This document shows positions 25,234-34,992 of a stretch of DNA of 64,000 bases, in pieces. Numbering within the stretch: position 1 is the stretch's first letter; each line of letters begins with the position of its first letter. Where the stretch lies: contig NZ_CAJPVG010000001.1 in assembly GCF_905397375.1 (NCBI RefSeq), forward strand, positions 496,001-560,000, given 5' to 3'. The translations under genes were made by a program, and so were the position numbers. Under the pieces are notes generated by a model. The model searched no databases. It was not told the DNA's origin and saw only the letters and a program-made list of their open reading frames with translations. The stretch comes from Ralstonia mannitolilytica. Its GTDB lineage: Bacteria; Pseudomonadota; Gammaproteobacteria; Burkholderiales; Burkholderiaceae.

Positions 25234-26046
25234 TCACGACTTCCAACGGGCGGGCCGCTTCTGGAGGAAGGCGTCGATGCCCTCGGCGGCGTCTTCTTCC
25301 ATCATGTTGCGGGCCATGACGTCACCGGCGTACGCATAGGCGTCGGCCAGCGGCATCTGGCGCTGGCGGTAGAACATCGCCTTGCCGTAGCGGATGGCCG
25401 CCGGGCTCTTCGAGACGATCTCCGCCACCTTGCGGGCCACGGCATCGTCCAGCTCCGCATCGGGCACAGCCTCGTTGACGAGGCCCCAGTCCGCCGCCGT
25501 GGCGGCATCAATGAAGCGACCCGTCACCAGCATGTCGAACGCGCGCTTGGGCAGCACGTTGCGCGACAGCGCCACCGCAGGCGTCGAGCAGAACAGCCCC
25601 ACGTTGATGCCCGACACCGCAAACCGCGCCGCCTCGGAAGCGATGGCCAGGTCGCAGCTGCCGACCAGCTGGCACCCCGCCGCCGTCGCAATGCCATGCA
25701 CGCGCGCAATGACGGGCACCGGCAGGGCCTGGATCGCCTGCATCACCACGCTGCAGCGGGCAAACAGCGCCTGGTAGTACGCCAGTTCAGGCGTGCCGCG
25801 CATCTCGCGCAGGTCATGGCCCGCGCAGAAGGCCCTGCCCTCGCCGCCGAGTACCACGCAGCGCACGCGGGCATCGGCGGCAATGTCGGCAAGCGCCTCA
25901 TGCAGCGCATCGAGCATCGCCTCGGACAGGGCATTGAACTGCTGCGGCCGGTTCAGCCGCAGCGTGACGACGCCGTCGCGGTCGTCGCGCAGGACGGGCG
26001 GCTCGGTGGTGGTGGCAGCGGCGGAGGCGGTGGGGTGGCGTTCCAT
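25234..26046 (-). CDS. Enoyl-CoA hydratase/isomerase family protein
   Basis: A 270-residue crotonase-fold enzyme that hydrates enoyl-CoA or carries out a related step in acyl-CoA breakdown. The oxyanion-hole stretches are visible: AFCAGHDLREMRG near residue 73 and HGIATAAGCQLVGSCDLAIAS near 117. A Glu is absent at one of the usual catalytic positions (ISGINVGLFCSTPAVALSR), as in echA-like divergent members, so the exact reaction is uncertain. The start at ATG 26046 was chosen over an upstream in-frame alternative at 26118 by alignment to the family. The gene stands alone. Confidence 0.88.
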   Translation of the reverse strand: MERHPTASAAATTTEPPVLRDDRDGVVTLRLNRPQQFNALSEAMLDALHEALADIAADARVRCVVLGGEGRAFCAGHDLREMRGTPELAYYQALFARCSVVMQAIQALPVPVIARVHGIATAAGCQLVGSCDLAIASEAARFAVSGINVGLFCSTPAVALSRNVLPKRAFDMLVTGRFIDAATAADWGLVNEAVPDAELDDAVARKVAEIVSKSPAAIRYGKAMFYRQRQMPLADAYAYAGDVMARNMMEEDAAEGIDAFLQKRPARWKS

Positions 26047-26291
26047 GTGCGGTCCTTGTGGCGATGACCTGCGGGAAGAGCAGTCTATCGCCACCACGGG
26101 CGCCCCGCACTTGGGCATTGCCCGTGGCCGCCATGAAAGGTTCGCTCACTTCGCGTTGACATCGGCGGCGCGGGTGACTATCACCGGTTCTATAAGACAT
26201 CGGCAGCGGCGCCGTGCCGCGCCGCACAAACCGGACGGGTGACACGGTCACCGCAAAAAGGGGGTCCATCTTGGTATCGGAAACGGTACAC

Positions 26292-27200
26292 ATGCCGCGC
26301 GGCCTGCTGCTGAGCCTGTCGCCCGGGCGGCGCACGTACTGGATGGCCCAGGCCGTGGCGCTGCTGTCGCTGGTCGTGCTGGTGTCGGCCTTGCCGTTCG
26401 CCAAGGTGCAGCTGCCGCGGCTTCCGCTGTTCGTGCCGATTTACGAATCGGCGCTCATCCTCAATGACCTCATCACCGCTGCGCTGCTGTTCGGCCAGTT
26501 CGCCATCACGCGATCGCGCGCCATGCTGGCACTCGCCTGCGGCTACCTGTTCACGGCCGCCACGGCGGTGGGGCATCTGCTGTCGTTCCCGGGCCTGTTT
26601 TCCGCGAGCGGCCTGCTCGGCGCAGGGCCGCAAAGCACGGCGTGGATCTACATGTTCTGGCATGCCGGCTTCCCGCTGTTCGTCATGGCGTATGCGGTGC
26701 TCAAAACGCGCGAAGAGCGCGAACCCGACCGCTTTGCCGGCCATGTCCTGACGCGCAGAACGGCGCTCGGCACCGTCGCTGCCGTGCTGGGCGCATCGGC
26801 CGCCTGCGTGGCGCTTGCCACCGCCGGCGAGCCAGTGCTGCCCGCCATCATGGCCGCCCACCGCTACACCCCCACCATGGCCATCGTGTCGGGCGCCACC
26901 TGGTGCTGCTGCATGCTGGCGCTGGCCGTGCTCTGGCGCAGCCGCCCGCACCTCACGCTCGACGTCTGGCTGATGGTGGTGCTGTGCGTGTGGATCTGCG
27001 ACGTGGCGCTCAGCACCGTCTTCAACGGCGGGCGGTATGACCTGGGCTTCTACGCCGGCCGCGTGTTCGGCCTGATGGGTGCGAGCTTCGTGCTCTTGCT
27101 GCTGCTGATTGAGAACACCGTGTTGTATTCCCGCCTGACGGCTGCCCGGACGGAACTGAGGCGGCTGGCGGCGGATGATCGGCAAGACGGGCGCGGCTGA
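26292..27200 (+). CDS. MASE4-type integral membrane sensor without output domain
   Basis: A 302-residue membrane protein with about eight hydrophobic helices matching the MASE4 sensory domain: WMAQAVALLSLVVLVSALPF, then VPIYESALILNDLITAALLFGQ, YLFTAATAVGHLLSFPG, and FWHAGFPLFVMAYAVL. MASE4 normally precedes a GGDEF or histidine kinase domain through a short helix. Here the helix begins (LYSRLTAARTELRRLAADD) and the protein stops, and no output domain is found in the following 250 bases in any frame. The ATG at 26292 was chosen; a GTG at 26214 would add 26 residues. It may be a truncated cyclase or a partner-dependent sensor. Confidence 0.8.
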   Translation: MPRGLLLSLSPGRRTYWMAQAVALLSLVVLVSALPFAKVQLPRLPLFVPIYESALILNDLITAALLFGQFAITRSRAMLALACGYLFTAATAVGHLLSFPGLFSASGLLGAGPQSTAWIYMFWHAGFPLFVMAYAVLKTREEREPDRFAGHVLTRRTALGTVAAVLGASAACVALATAGEPVLPAIMAAHRYTPTMAIVSGATWCCCMLALAVLWRSRPHLTLDVWLMVVLCVWICDVALSTVFNGGRYDLGFYAGRVFGLMGASFVLLLLLIENTVLYSRLTAARTELRRLAADDRQDGRG

Positions 27201-27361
27201 GGCGCTGTTCAGGGCGCCGGCCCAGCGTCCTGCCGGAGGCGCATCAGCTTCTTCGCCCAAGCGGGCACGCAACTCGCACGACGCCGCGACGGCGCACCAG
27301 AGAGCTACCCCTCCCTCGGGCGTCTTGTCCGCGCGACAACCCTTCTCTTAGTATCGAGCGC

Positions 27362-27382
27362 CGCATGCTTTCCGAGCATGCG
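27362..27382. repeat. Perfect 8-bp inverted repeat upstream of the Ig-like lipoprotein gene
   Basis: CGCATGCT and AGCATGCG flank TTCCG about 85 bases before the start of the next gene. It could be an operator or a leader hairpin. I see no T-run to call it a terminator. Confidence 0.4.
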
Positions 27383-27465
27383 CCGCACCCAGGGGGGATG
27401 CGGATGCCCCAACTGAACGGGATTCAGCGCGGGCAAATGCGCAGACAACACATCCGACAAAACAC

Positions 27466-28125
27466 ATGCAGAAAAAGATCGAAAGGACCGCGTTGGCGCT
27501 CGGCTTAAGCGCCATGGTGACTGCTTGCGGAGGTGGCGATGGCGCCGTCAGCAGCGGCGATTTGCATGTCGCCTATGGATGCAGCATGCCGGGCGGCACG
27601 ATCCCCATGACTTTCACTGACTACAGCGCCAAGGCGACGGTGCAGGGCCTCAACGGCAACACCCCGCATTTCTCGATCGTTTCTGGCCAATTGCCGGCGG
27701 GCCTGACACTCAACGGCGATACGGGGGACATCAGCGGCACCGTCACGGCATCTGCCGGCATGTACAACGTGACGATCCGCCTGACGGTCTCTGGCTACTC
27801 GGGCTCTCTGGACACGACCTGCCCCATCCAAGTCGCCAACTACACGCTCCGGTACTTCGGCGACAACTACACCAGCGTCGGAAAGTCCTCGACCCTTGCA
27901 CCGTCGCGGCCATCCACCAGCAAGCCGTTCGGCGAGGCGTACACCATCAGCAACGCCGCAGCCCTGCCGCCGGGCATGTCGTTCGACAGCGCCACGGGAA
28001 GAATCACCGGCACGCCCACGACCGCCGGGAACTATGGGTACACCACGGTCACGCAGTACATCACGTTCCAGGGCGTGGTCTACACCTTTTCGGACCCGTA
28101 TGTCGGGGTCAACGTATCGATGTAA
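27466..28125 (+). CDS. Lipoprotein with putative Ig-like (He-PIG) repeats
   Basis: A 219-residue surface or periplasmic lipoprotein. The signal peptide ends in VTACGGG (lipobox, Cys near residue 21). Two putative-Ig repeats follow: HFSIVSGQLPAGLTLNGDTGDISGTVT near 68-94 and the matching AYTISNAAALPPGMSFDSATGRITGTPTTAGNYGYT near 158-195. Such repeats serve as adhesive or spacer modules in extracellular proteins. Codon use is somewhat less GC-rich than in the neighbours. No transport or biofilm genes are adjacent; a role in attachment is only a possibility. Confidence 0.75.
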   Translation: MQKKIERTALALGLSAMVTACGGGDGAVSSGDLHVAYGCSMPGGTIPMTFTDYSAKATVQGLNGNTPHFSIVSGQLPAGLTLNGDTGDISGTVTASAGMYNVTIRLTVSGYSGSLDTTCPIQVANYTLRYFGDNYTSVGKSSTLAPSRPSTSKPFGEAYTISNAAALPPGMSFDSATGRITGTPTTAGNYGYTTVTQYITFQGVVYTFSDPYVGVNVSM

Positions 28126-28406
28126 CAGCTCGCTGTGCCGCAATCGGACGGCACAACGTCTCATCCCTGCCATCACTCCCTTCTTCCCGGCCCGGCGCGT
28201 CGCCGGCAGGTGGCACCCCCGCAGCGTCACCACAACGGCCTCAACCAACGAACGGTTGCATAGATGCTTATGCAGACCGTTTGCCTATGGATAGAAAAAA
28301 CGCGTCGTTCATTCGGCTGCTGCGCCACGGTATCGTTTGATCACCGTCTTTCGCTCTTCGCATCTGCGCAACAGCGAAAGTGCCATCGCATTTCGGGAGC
28401 CGAGTC

Positions 28407-28970
28407 GTGTCCACCCCCCTGAAGATCGTTGCCGTCAATGGCAGCACACAACAGCCGTCGCGCACATTCGCGCTGGTACGCGCGCTGATCGCCGAGCTCG
28501 AGGCACGGCTTCACGTCGACGCGCACATCGTCAACCTCGTCGACATTGCGCGCCCGCTGGGCTCCGCGCTCTGGCGCACGGAACTGCCGCCGGAAATCGA
28601 AGCCGAGCTGCAGGCCGTGGAAGGTGCGGACCTGCTGATTGCGGCGTCGCCGGTGTATCGCGGGGCGTATCCGGGGCACTTCAAGCACGTGTTCGACTTG
28701 GTGGGCCAGGAGGCACTCGTCGACAAGCCCGTGCTGCTCGCCGCCACCGGGGGCAGCGACCGCCATGCGCTCGTGCTCGAACATCACCTGCGGCCGCTGT
28801 TCAGTTTCCTGCAGGCACTGACGCTGCCGATCGGCGTGTATGCGGCCACCGCAGACTTTGACGGCTACGCCGTGCGCAGCCCCGCGCTGCAAGACCGCAT
28901 CCGGCTCGCGGCAGACCGCGCTGCATCGCACTTTGCCGCGCACCGCCGCGTGACCCTGAAAGCCGCCTAG
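28407..28970 (+). CDS. msuE: NADPH-dependent FMN reductase (MsuE-like)
   Basis: A 187-residue flavodoxin-fold reductase that should supply FMNH2 to two-component monooxygenases. The FMN loop VAVNGSTQQPSRTFALVRAL, the ISPVYRGAYPG-type motif (AASPVYRGAYPGHFKHVFDLV) near residue 80 and LLAATGGSDRHALVLEHHLRPLF near 110 are those of MsuE/SsuE. GTG 28407 with GGGAG upstream is preferred. It opens the sulfur cluster and sits 148 bases before the first sfnB-like gene. The symbol is by family resemblance and context. Confidence 0.83.
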   Translation: MSTPLKIVAVNGSTQQPSRTFALVRALIAELEARLHVDAHIVNLVDIARPLGSALWRTELPPEIEAELQAVEGADLLIAASPVYRGAYPGHFKHVFDLVGQEALVDKPVLLAATGGSDRHALVLEHHLRPLFSFLQALTLPIGVYAATADFDGYAVRSPALQDRIRLAADRAASHFAAHRRVTLKAA

Positions 28971-29117
28971 CGGCGCATCGCCTTGGCAACGGGTGCGGGC
29001 CCATTCCGCCTGCGCCCATCCGGACGGCAGCCGGCATCCCGGCGTGCCGGCGGGCCGATGCGTTTCCGGCGCATGCGGCGCGCACGCCGCGCGCCCCGCC
29101 TACCTTGCTGACTTGCC

Positions 29118-30389
29118 ATGACCAACCTATCTGACGTGCAAGCCTTGCGCCCGCCGACCGACGTGCCGGCACGCGAGCCCGCACTGCCCGACCCCGCCAA
29201 GGTGCGCCGCCTGCGCGACGCCGCCGAGGCCATCGATGCAGCCCATGCGCTCGCCGGCGAATTCCGCCAGGGCGCTTCCGCCCGCGACCGGGAGCGCCGG
29301 CTGCCCTGGGACGAACTGGACCGCTGGTCAGCCAGCGGCCTGGGCGGCATAACGGTGCCGAAAGCCTACGGCGGCGCCGAGGTGTCGTACGCGACGCTGG
29401 CCGAGGTGTTCGCCATTCTGAGCGCAGCCGATGCGTCGCTGGGCCAGATCCCGCAGAACCACTTCGGCCTGCTGGGCGTGCTGCGTGAAGCCGGCTCGGA
29501 GGACCAGAAGCGTCGTTTTTACGCCGAAGTCCTGGCCGGGCAGCGCCTCGGCAACGCCGGCCCCGAGCGGCGTTCCGCTGCCAGCCGCACCATCCTCGAG
29601 GGCACCACGCGCCTGCGCCGCACGCCGCAAGGGCTGCGGCTGAGCGGCACGCGGTATTACTCGACCGGCGCGTTGTTTGCGCACCGCGTGCCCACGCGCG
29701 CGCTCGACGATGAAGGCCGCGCCGTGCAGGTGTGGGTGCCGCGCAATGCCGCCGGCCTGACGGTGGTGGACGACTGGTCTTCGTTCGGCCAGCGGACCAC
29801 CGCCAGCGGCACCGTCATCTTCGACAACGTGGCCGTCTCCGAAGACGACGTGCTGCCCATCTGGCAGCTCGCCGCGCGGCCCAGCCTGTACGGTCCGAAT
29901 TCGCAGCTGATCCAGGCCGCCATCGACCTTGGCATTGCACAGGCCGCGTTTGACGACACGCTGGCGTTCGTGCGCGAACATGCGCGGCCGTGGACAGACG
30001 CCAAGGTCGAACGCGCCGCCGACGACCCGTACATCATTGCCGACGTCGGCCGTCTGGCCATCGACATCGAAGCCGCGCGCGCCGTCCTGCAGGAAGCCGC
30101 GCAAACGCTCGATGCCATCGCCGCGCAGCCCATCACCGATGCCGGCAGCGCCCGCGCCTCCGTTGCCGTGGCCGAAGCCAAGGTGCTGACCACCGAGGTG
30201 GCGCTGCAGGCCAGCGAAAAGCTGTTCGAACTCGCGGGCTCCTCCGCCACGCGCGCCCGGCACAACCTCGACCGCCACTGGCGCAACGCACGCACCCACA
30301 CGCTGCACGACCCCGTGCGCTGGAAGCTGCACCTGATCGGCAACTACCAGCTCAACCAGGCCTTCCCGCCCCGGCACTCCTGGAACTGA
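29118..30389 (+). CDS. sfnB: SfnB-family sulfur acquisition oxidoreductase
   Basis: A 423-residue acyl-CoA-dehydrogenase-fold flavoprotein of the SfnB/DszC branch, associated with oxidation of dimethyl sulfone-type compounds and other organosulfur sources. Landmarks are the helical N-domain (LPWDELDRWSASGLGGITVPKAYGGAEVSYATLAEVF), SLGQIPQNHFGLLGVLR near residue 112, the beta domain with GTRYYSTGALFAHRVPT near 178, and the C-terminal RHWRNARTHTLHDPVRWKLHLIGNYQLN. It is intact. The next gene is a close paralogue starting one base after this stop. Confidence 0.9.
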   Translation: MTNLSDVQALRPPTDVPAREPALPDPAKVRRLRDAAEAIDAAHALAGEFRQGASARDRERRLPWDELDRWSASGLGGITVPKAYGGAEVSYATLAEVFAILSAADASLGQIPQNHFGLLGVLREAGSEDQKRRFYAEVLAGQRLGNAGPERRSAASRTILEGTTRLRRTPQGLRLSGTRYYSTGALFAHRVPTRALDDEGRAVQVWVPRNAAGLTVVDDWSSFGQRTTASGTVIFDNVAVSEDDVLPIWQLAARPSLYGPNSQLIQAAIDLGIAQAAFDDTLAFVREHARPWTDAKVERAADDPYIIADVGRLAIDIEAARAVLQEAAQTLDAIAAQPITDAGSARASVAVAEAKVLTTEVALQASEKLFELAGSSATRARHNLDRHWRNARTHTLHDPVRWKLHLIGNYQLNQAFPPRHSWN

Positions 30390-30390
30390 C

Positions 30391-31641
30391 ATGTCACTGC
30401 TTTTCACCCCGCCACCCGAGGACGGCCGCGTGCCGCCGGCCCCTGCCCCGCAGCAAACCCCGCACGTAGTGCGCGACGATGCCGAGGCCATCGAGATCGC
30501 CCACCGGCTCGCGGCCGTTTTCGCACCCGACGCCGCGTTGCGCGACCGCGAGCGCCGCCTGCCATGGGCCGAACTGGAAGCGTTCAGCGCCAGCGGCCTG
30601 TGGGGCATCACCGTGCCGCGCGAGTACGGCGGCGCCGGCGTGTCCAACACCACGCTGGCCGAGGTGATCGCCATCATCGCCGCGGCCGACGGCTCGCTGG
30701 GGCAGATTCCGTAGAACCACTTCTACGCGCTGGAAGTGCTGCGCGTGGGCGGCACCGCGGCGCAGAAGGCGTTCTTCTATGCGCGGGCGCTGGCCGGTGA
30801 GCGCTTCGGCAATGCGCTGGCCGAGATCGGCCACAAGGATTTCCGCCGGCGCACGCGCCTCACCCAGGACGGCGACGGCTTTCGCATCGACGGCAAGAAG
30901 TTCTACTGCACCGGCGCGCTGTATGCGCACTGGATCCCCACCCTGGTGGTGGCCGAGGATGCGGGCCGGGAGGTCACGTGGCTGGCCTTCGTGCCACGAG
31001 CGGCCGCCGGCGTGACCGTGACCGACGACTGGGACGGCTTCGGCCAGCGCGTCACCGGCAGCGGTTCGGTCAGCTTCGACAACGTGCGGGTGGAGGCGGA
31101 ATGGGTCGTCCCCTTCCTCGCCTCGTTCGAGCGGCCGACGACCATCGGGCCGGTCGCGCAGCTCATGCACGCGGCCATCGACCTCGGTATCGGGCGCGGT
31201 GCGCTGGCCGCGACGCTGCCGTTCCTGCGCGACCATGCGCGGCCCTGGATCGACGCCCGCGTGGAGCGCGCCACCGACGACCCGCTGACGCTGCATCACC
31301 TCGGCGAAGTGCACGTGCGCCTGCGGGCCGCCGAGGCCCTCGTGCGCCGCGCCGGCCGCATCACCGATGCCGCGCAGCAGGCGCCCGATGAACGCACGGT
31401 GGCCGAGGCGTCGGTCGCGGTGGCGGCCGCCCGGGCGCTGACCACCACGGCATCGCTGCTGGCGGGCACGCGCCTGTTCGAACTCGGCGGCACGTCGGCC
31501 ACGCTTGACCACCGCGGGCTGGACCGCTTCTGGCGCAACGCGCGCACGCACACGCTGCACGACCCCGTGCGATGGAAGTACCACGCGGTCGGCAACTTCC
31601 ACCTCAACCACACGCTCCCGCCGCGGCACGGAGCAATCTGA
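30391..31641 (+). pseudogene. Second sfnB-like gene interrupted by an in-frame TAG
   Basis: This paralogue of the preceding gene would encode about 416 residues, but codon 108 (30712-30714) is TAG where the family has CAG in the block GQIPQNHF. The frame continues without any other defect to TGA 31639-31641, with all later landmarks kept (FYCTGALYAHWIPTLVV, RFWRNARTHTLHDPVRWKYH). A single C-to-T change explains it. Either the gene was lost very recently, the stop is read through, or the base is a sequencing error. Restart at an internal codon would give only a domain lacking the N-terminal helices. Confidence 0.85.
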
Positions 31642-32996
31642 TGGCGGGCAAGCGCATCCTGCTCAACGCGTTCAACATGAACTGCGTCGGGCACATCAAC
31701 CACGGCCTGTGGACGCACCCGCGCGACCGCTCGGCCGACTACAACACGCTGGAATACTGGACCGACCAGGCCCGCACGCTCGAACGCGGCCTGTTCGACG
31801 GGCTGTTCATCGCCGACATCGTGGGCGTGTATGACGTCTATCGCGGCAATGTCGATGTCACGCTGCAGGAATCGATCCAGTTGCCGGTCAACGATCCGCT
31901 GCTGCTGGTATCGGCCATGGCGGCCGTGACGCAGCATCTGGGCTTTGGCGTCACTGTCAACCTGACGTACGAGCCGCCTTACCTGCTTGCCCGGCGTTTC
32001 TCGACGCTGGACCACCTCACGCGCGGGCGCATCGGCTGGAACATCGTCACCGGCTACCTGGACAGCGCAGCCCGCGCCATGGGCCTCGACAAACAGTTTG
32101 CCCACGACGAACGCTACGACCGCGCCGACGAATACCTCGAGGTGCTCTACAAGCTCTGGGAAGGCAGCTGGGACGACGACGCCGTGCGGCGGGACAAGGC
32201 CGCCCGCGTGTTTGCCGATCCGGCCAGGGTGCGCAAGGTCCAGCACAGCGGCCGCTACTACAAGGTGGACGGCTATCACCTCGCTGAGCCGTCGCCGCAG
32301 CGCACGCCGGTGCTGTTCCAGGCAGGCAGCTCGGGCCGCGGGCAGCGGTTTGCCGCGCGCCATGCCGAGTGCGTGTTCATCTCACCGCCGAACAAGGAAG
32401 CCGCGCGCCAGACCGTGGCCGCGCTGCGCGAGCAGCTCTTGGCGGCCGGCCGGCGCCCCGACGACATCAAGGTCTTCATGGGCGCCGCCGTGGTCACCGG
32501 ACGCACCGAGGCCGAAGCCCATGCCAAGCATGCGGACTACCGCGCCTACGCCAGCCGTGAAGCCGGCCTTGCGCACTTTGCCGCCAGCACCGGTGTCGAT
32601 TTCTCGCGCCACGGCCTGGACGACCCCATCGACTACGGCGGCGGCAACGCCATCGAATCGGCCACCACCACCGCCGCCCGGCATGGCTGGACGCGCCGCA
32701 AGCTGCTCGAGCTGTTCGAGCTCGGCGGACGCTACCCCGCCATCGTCGGCGACCCGGGGCAGGTGGCCGACACGCTCATCGAATGGATCGACGAGACGGG
32801 CATCGACGGCTTCAACCTGAGCCGCACCGTGGTGCCCGAGAGTTATGAGGATTTCGTCGACCTCGTGGTGCCGGTGCTGCAGGAGCGGGGCCGCTACAAG
32901 ACCGCGTATGGCGAAGGAACGCTGCGCCACAAGCTCTTTGCCGAAGGAGACCGCCTGCCCGCACGCCACGCCGCCGCCGGATTCCGCCACCTCTGA
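31641..32996 (+). CDS. LLM-class FMN-dependent monooxygenase (NtaA/SnaA/DszA/DmoA type)
   Basis: A 451-residue flavin-dependent monooxygenase of the bacterial luciferase superfamily. Diagnostic stretches are LNAFNMNCVGHINHGLWTHP at the start, the barrel block RGRIGWNIVTGYLDSAARAMG near residue 128, VLFQAGSSGRGQRFAARHAECVF near 232 and VGDPGQVADTLIEWIDETGIDGFNL near 370. Related enzymes oxidise sulfones, dimethyl sulfide, dibenzothiophene sulfone or aminopolycarboxylates with FMNH2 from a partner reductase. The MsuE-like gene upstream can supply it. Its ATG overlaps the previous stop by one base, so it belongs to the same transcript. The substrate is probably an organosulfur compound. Confidence 0.9.
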   Translation: MAGKRILLNAFNMNCVGHINHGLWTHPRDRSADYNTLEYWTDQARTLERGLFDGLFIADIVGVYDVYRGNVDVTLQESIQLPVNDPLLLVSAMAAVTQHLGFGVTVNLTYEPPYLLARRFSTLDHLTRGRIGWNIVTGYLDSAARAMGLDKQFAHDERYDRADEYLEVLYKLWEGSWDDDAVRRDKAARVFADPARVRKVQHSGRYYKVDGYHLAEPSPQRTPVLFQAGSSGRGQRFAARHAECVFISPPNKEAARQTVAALREQLLAAGRRPDDIKVFMGAAVVTGRTEAEAHAKHADYRAYASREAGLAHFAASTGVDFSRHGLDDPIDYGGGNAIESATTTAARHGWTRRKLLELFELGGRYPAIVGDPGQVADTLIEWIDETGIDGFNLSRTVVPESYEDFVDLVVPVLQERGRYKTAYGEGTLRHKLFAEGDRLPARHAAAGFRHL

Positions 32997-33026
32997 CCGC
33001 CTTCTTCCGACACATCCCAACCGACC

Positions 33027-33842
33027 ATGAAGCTCTCGCGCCTGCTCCCTATCCTGTTTGCCGCCCTCGTTCCGGTGCTGATGTCCGCCGCGCATGCCGC
33101 GCCGCTGCGCATCGGGGTCACGCCCGGGGCGCTTGCCGATTCCGTTGAAGTGGCCGCCGCCGAGGCGCGCAAGCAGGGGCTCGATGTGAAGGTCGTCGAA
33201 CTGACCGACTGGACCACGCCCAACGTCGCACTCGCCTCCGGCGATCTCGATCTCAATTACTTCCAGCACCAGGCCTTCCTGGACAACGCCATCAAGGAAC
33301 GCGGCTATGCGTTCAAGAGCGTGGGCATTGGCGTGCTCGGCAACATCGGCCTGTATTCGAGCAAGATCAAGCGCCTGTCCGACCTGAAGGACGGGGCGCG
33401 CGTGGCCGTCGCCAACGACCCCGTCAATCAGGGCCGCGGGCTGCTGTTGCTGCAGAAGGCCGGCCTCATCAAGCTGCGCGACGGCGTCGGGGCGCGCGGC
33501 ACGCTCAACGACGTGATCGCCAACCCGAAGAAGCTGAAGTTCGTCGAGATCGAAGGGCCGCAGCTCGTGCGCGCGCTGGACGACGTGGATCTCGCCCAGG
33601 GCTATCCCGCGCACTTCGTCAACGCCGGCAAGCCGGAAGTGGCGAGCGCCGGCCTGCTGTATTCCGGCATCGACGACGAGTACTTCGCCATCCGCTTCGT
33701 CGCGCGCAACGACAACGCCAACGACCCGCGCATTGCGCGCTTCATCAAGCTGTACCAGGACTCGCCCGCGGTACGCCAGCAGGTGCGCACGTCCTACGCC
33801 AACGACGACAAGCTCTTCACCCTGCCCTGGGTCAAACGGTGA
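33027..33842 (+). CDS. metQ: MetQ/NlpA-family ABC transporter substrate-binding protein
   Basis: A 271-residue periplasmic binding protein with a cleavable signal peptide (LLPILFAALVPVLMSAAHA) and no lipobox Cys, unlike E. coli MetQ. The family core is plain: PLRIGVTPGALADSVEVAAAEA, NYFQHQAFLDNA near residue 80, LYSSKIKRLSDLKDGARVAVANDPVNQGRGLLLL near 110 and LVRALDDVDLAQGYPAHFVNAG near 180. Members bind methionine or related sulfur compounds. Given the oxygenase genes just upstream, the ligand may be a sulfone, sulfoxide or methionine derivative. Confidence 0.9.
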   Translation: MKLSRLLPILFAALVPVLMSAAHAAPLRIGVTPGALADSVEVAAAEARKQGLDVKVVELTDWTTPNVALASGDLDLNYFQHQAFLDNAIKERGYAFKSVGIGVLGNIGLYSSKIKRLSDLKDGARVAVANDPVNQGRGLLLLQKAGLIKLRDGVGARGTLNDVIANPKKLKFVEIEGPQLVRALDDVDLAQGYPAHFVNAGKPEVASAGLLYSGIDDEYFAIRFVARNDNANDPRIARFIKLYQDSPAVRQQVRTSYANDDKLFTLPWVKR

Positions 33843-33846
33843 TGCC

Positions 33847-34992
33847 ATGACCACGCTCGCTTCCAACCCCGCACACGCCTGGCCGGGCGCCCCGGCCGAC
33901 CCCGCGGCGCACGCGCGGCACGCCGACGCAGCCATCGCTGCGCCGGGTGCCGGCACGATCCGCTTTCGCAACGTCGGCAAAACGTACCGCGCAGCCGCCG
34001 GTGACGTGCATGCGCTGCAAGGCATCGACCTCGACATTCCGGCCGGGGGCATCTTCGGCATCATCGGCCGCAGCGGCGCCGGCAAGTCGAGCCTGCTGCG
34101 CACCATCAACGGGCTGGAGAAGCCGACCAGCGGCCAGGTGCTGGTCGACGGCGTGGACGTCGGGACGCTCGGCACCGCCGCGCTGGTGGCGCTGCGCCGG
34201 CGCATCGGCATGATCTTCCAGCACTTCAACCTGCTCTCGGCCAAGACCGTGTGGGAAAACGTCGCGCTGCCGCTGAGGGTTGCGGGCGTGCCGCCAGCGG
34301 AAATCGCCGAGCGCGTGGACACCCTGCTGACGCTCGTGGGGCTGGAGGGCAAGCAGCATGTGTATCCGGGGCGCCTGTCGGGCGGGCAGAAGCAGCGTGT
34401 GGGCATCGCCCGTGCGCTCGTGCATCGGCCGGAGATCCTGCTGTGCGACGAGGCGACCTCCGCGCTCGATCCGGAAACCACCGACGCCATCCTTGCCCTG
34501 CTGCGCGACATCAACCGGCGCCTGGGCCTGACCATCGTGCTCATCACGCACGAGATGGGCGTGATCCGCGATATCTGCGACAACGTGCTGGTGCTCGAAG
34601 CGGGCCGCATTGCCGAGCAGGGCCCCGTGTGGCGCGTGTTCGGCGATCCGCAGCACGACGCCACGCGCGCCCTGCTCGCACCGCTGCGCGGCGGCCTGCC
34701 CGAAGACGTGGCCTTGCGCCTGGAGCCCGCGCCGCCTGCCCGCGCGCCGTTCGAGCAGCTGATCGAACTCGCCTACACCGGCGTGGCGCCCGTGCCGGAC
34801 CTCGCGCACATCGCCCAGGCGCTGCGCCATCCCACCCGCCTGCTGCGGGCGGATCTCGACCGCATCCAGGGCCGCACGCAGGGGCGCCTGCTCGTCGCCG
34901 CAGCGGGCAGCACGCTGTCGCACGACGCGCTCGTCGCGTTGCAGCTGTCCCAACACACCCGGAGCCTTGGCTATGTCGCCGCTCACGATTGA
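33847..34992 (+). CDS. metN: MetN-type ABC transporter ATP-binding protein
   Basis: A 381-residue ATPase that powers the importer. Walker A is IIGRSGAGKSSLLR near residue 80, the signature is RLSGGQKQRVGIARAL near 180, Walker B is ILLCDEATSALDPETT near 197 and the switch His is in VLITHEMGV near 235. A C-terminal regulatory domain of the MetN kind follows the catalytic part (from about 290, with RADLDRIQGRTQGRLLV). An unusual 35-residue Ala/His-rich N-terminal extension precedes the first strand. It starts 4 bases after metQ and overlaps metI by 20 bases. Confidence 0.92.
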   Translation: MTTLASNPAHAWPGAPADPAAHARHADAAIAAPGAGTIRFRNVGKTYRAAAGDVHALQGIDLDIPAGGIFGIIGRSGAGKSSLLRTINGLEKPTSGQVLVDGVDVGTLGTAALVALRRRIGMIFQHFNLLSAKTVWENVALPLRVAGVPPAEIAERVDTLLTLVGLEGKQHVYPGRLSGGQKQRVGIARALVHRPEILLCDEATSALDPETTDAILALLRDINRRLGLTIVLITHEMGVIRDICDNVLVLEAGRIAEQGPVWRVFGDPQHDATRALLAPLRGGLPEDVALRLEPAPPARAPFEQLIELAYTGVAPVPDLAHIAQALRHPTRLLRADLDRIQGRTQGRLLVAAAGSTLSHDALVALQLSQHTRSLGYVAAHD

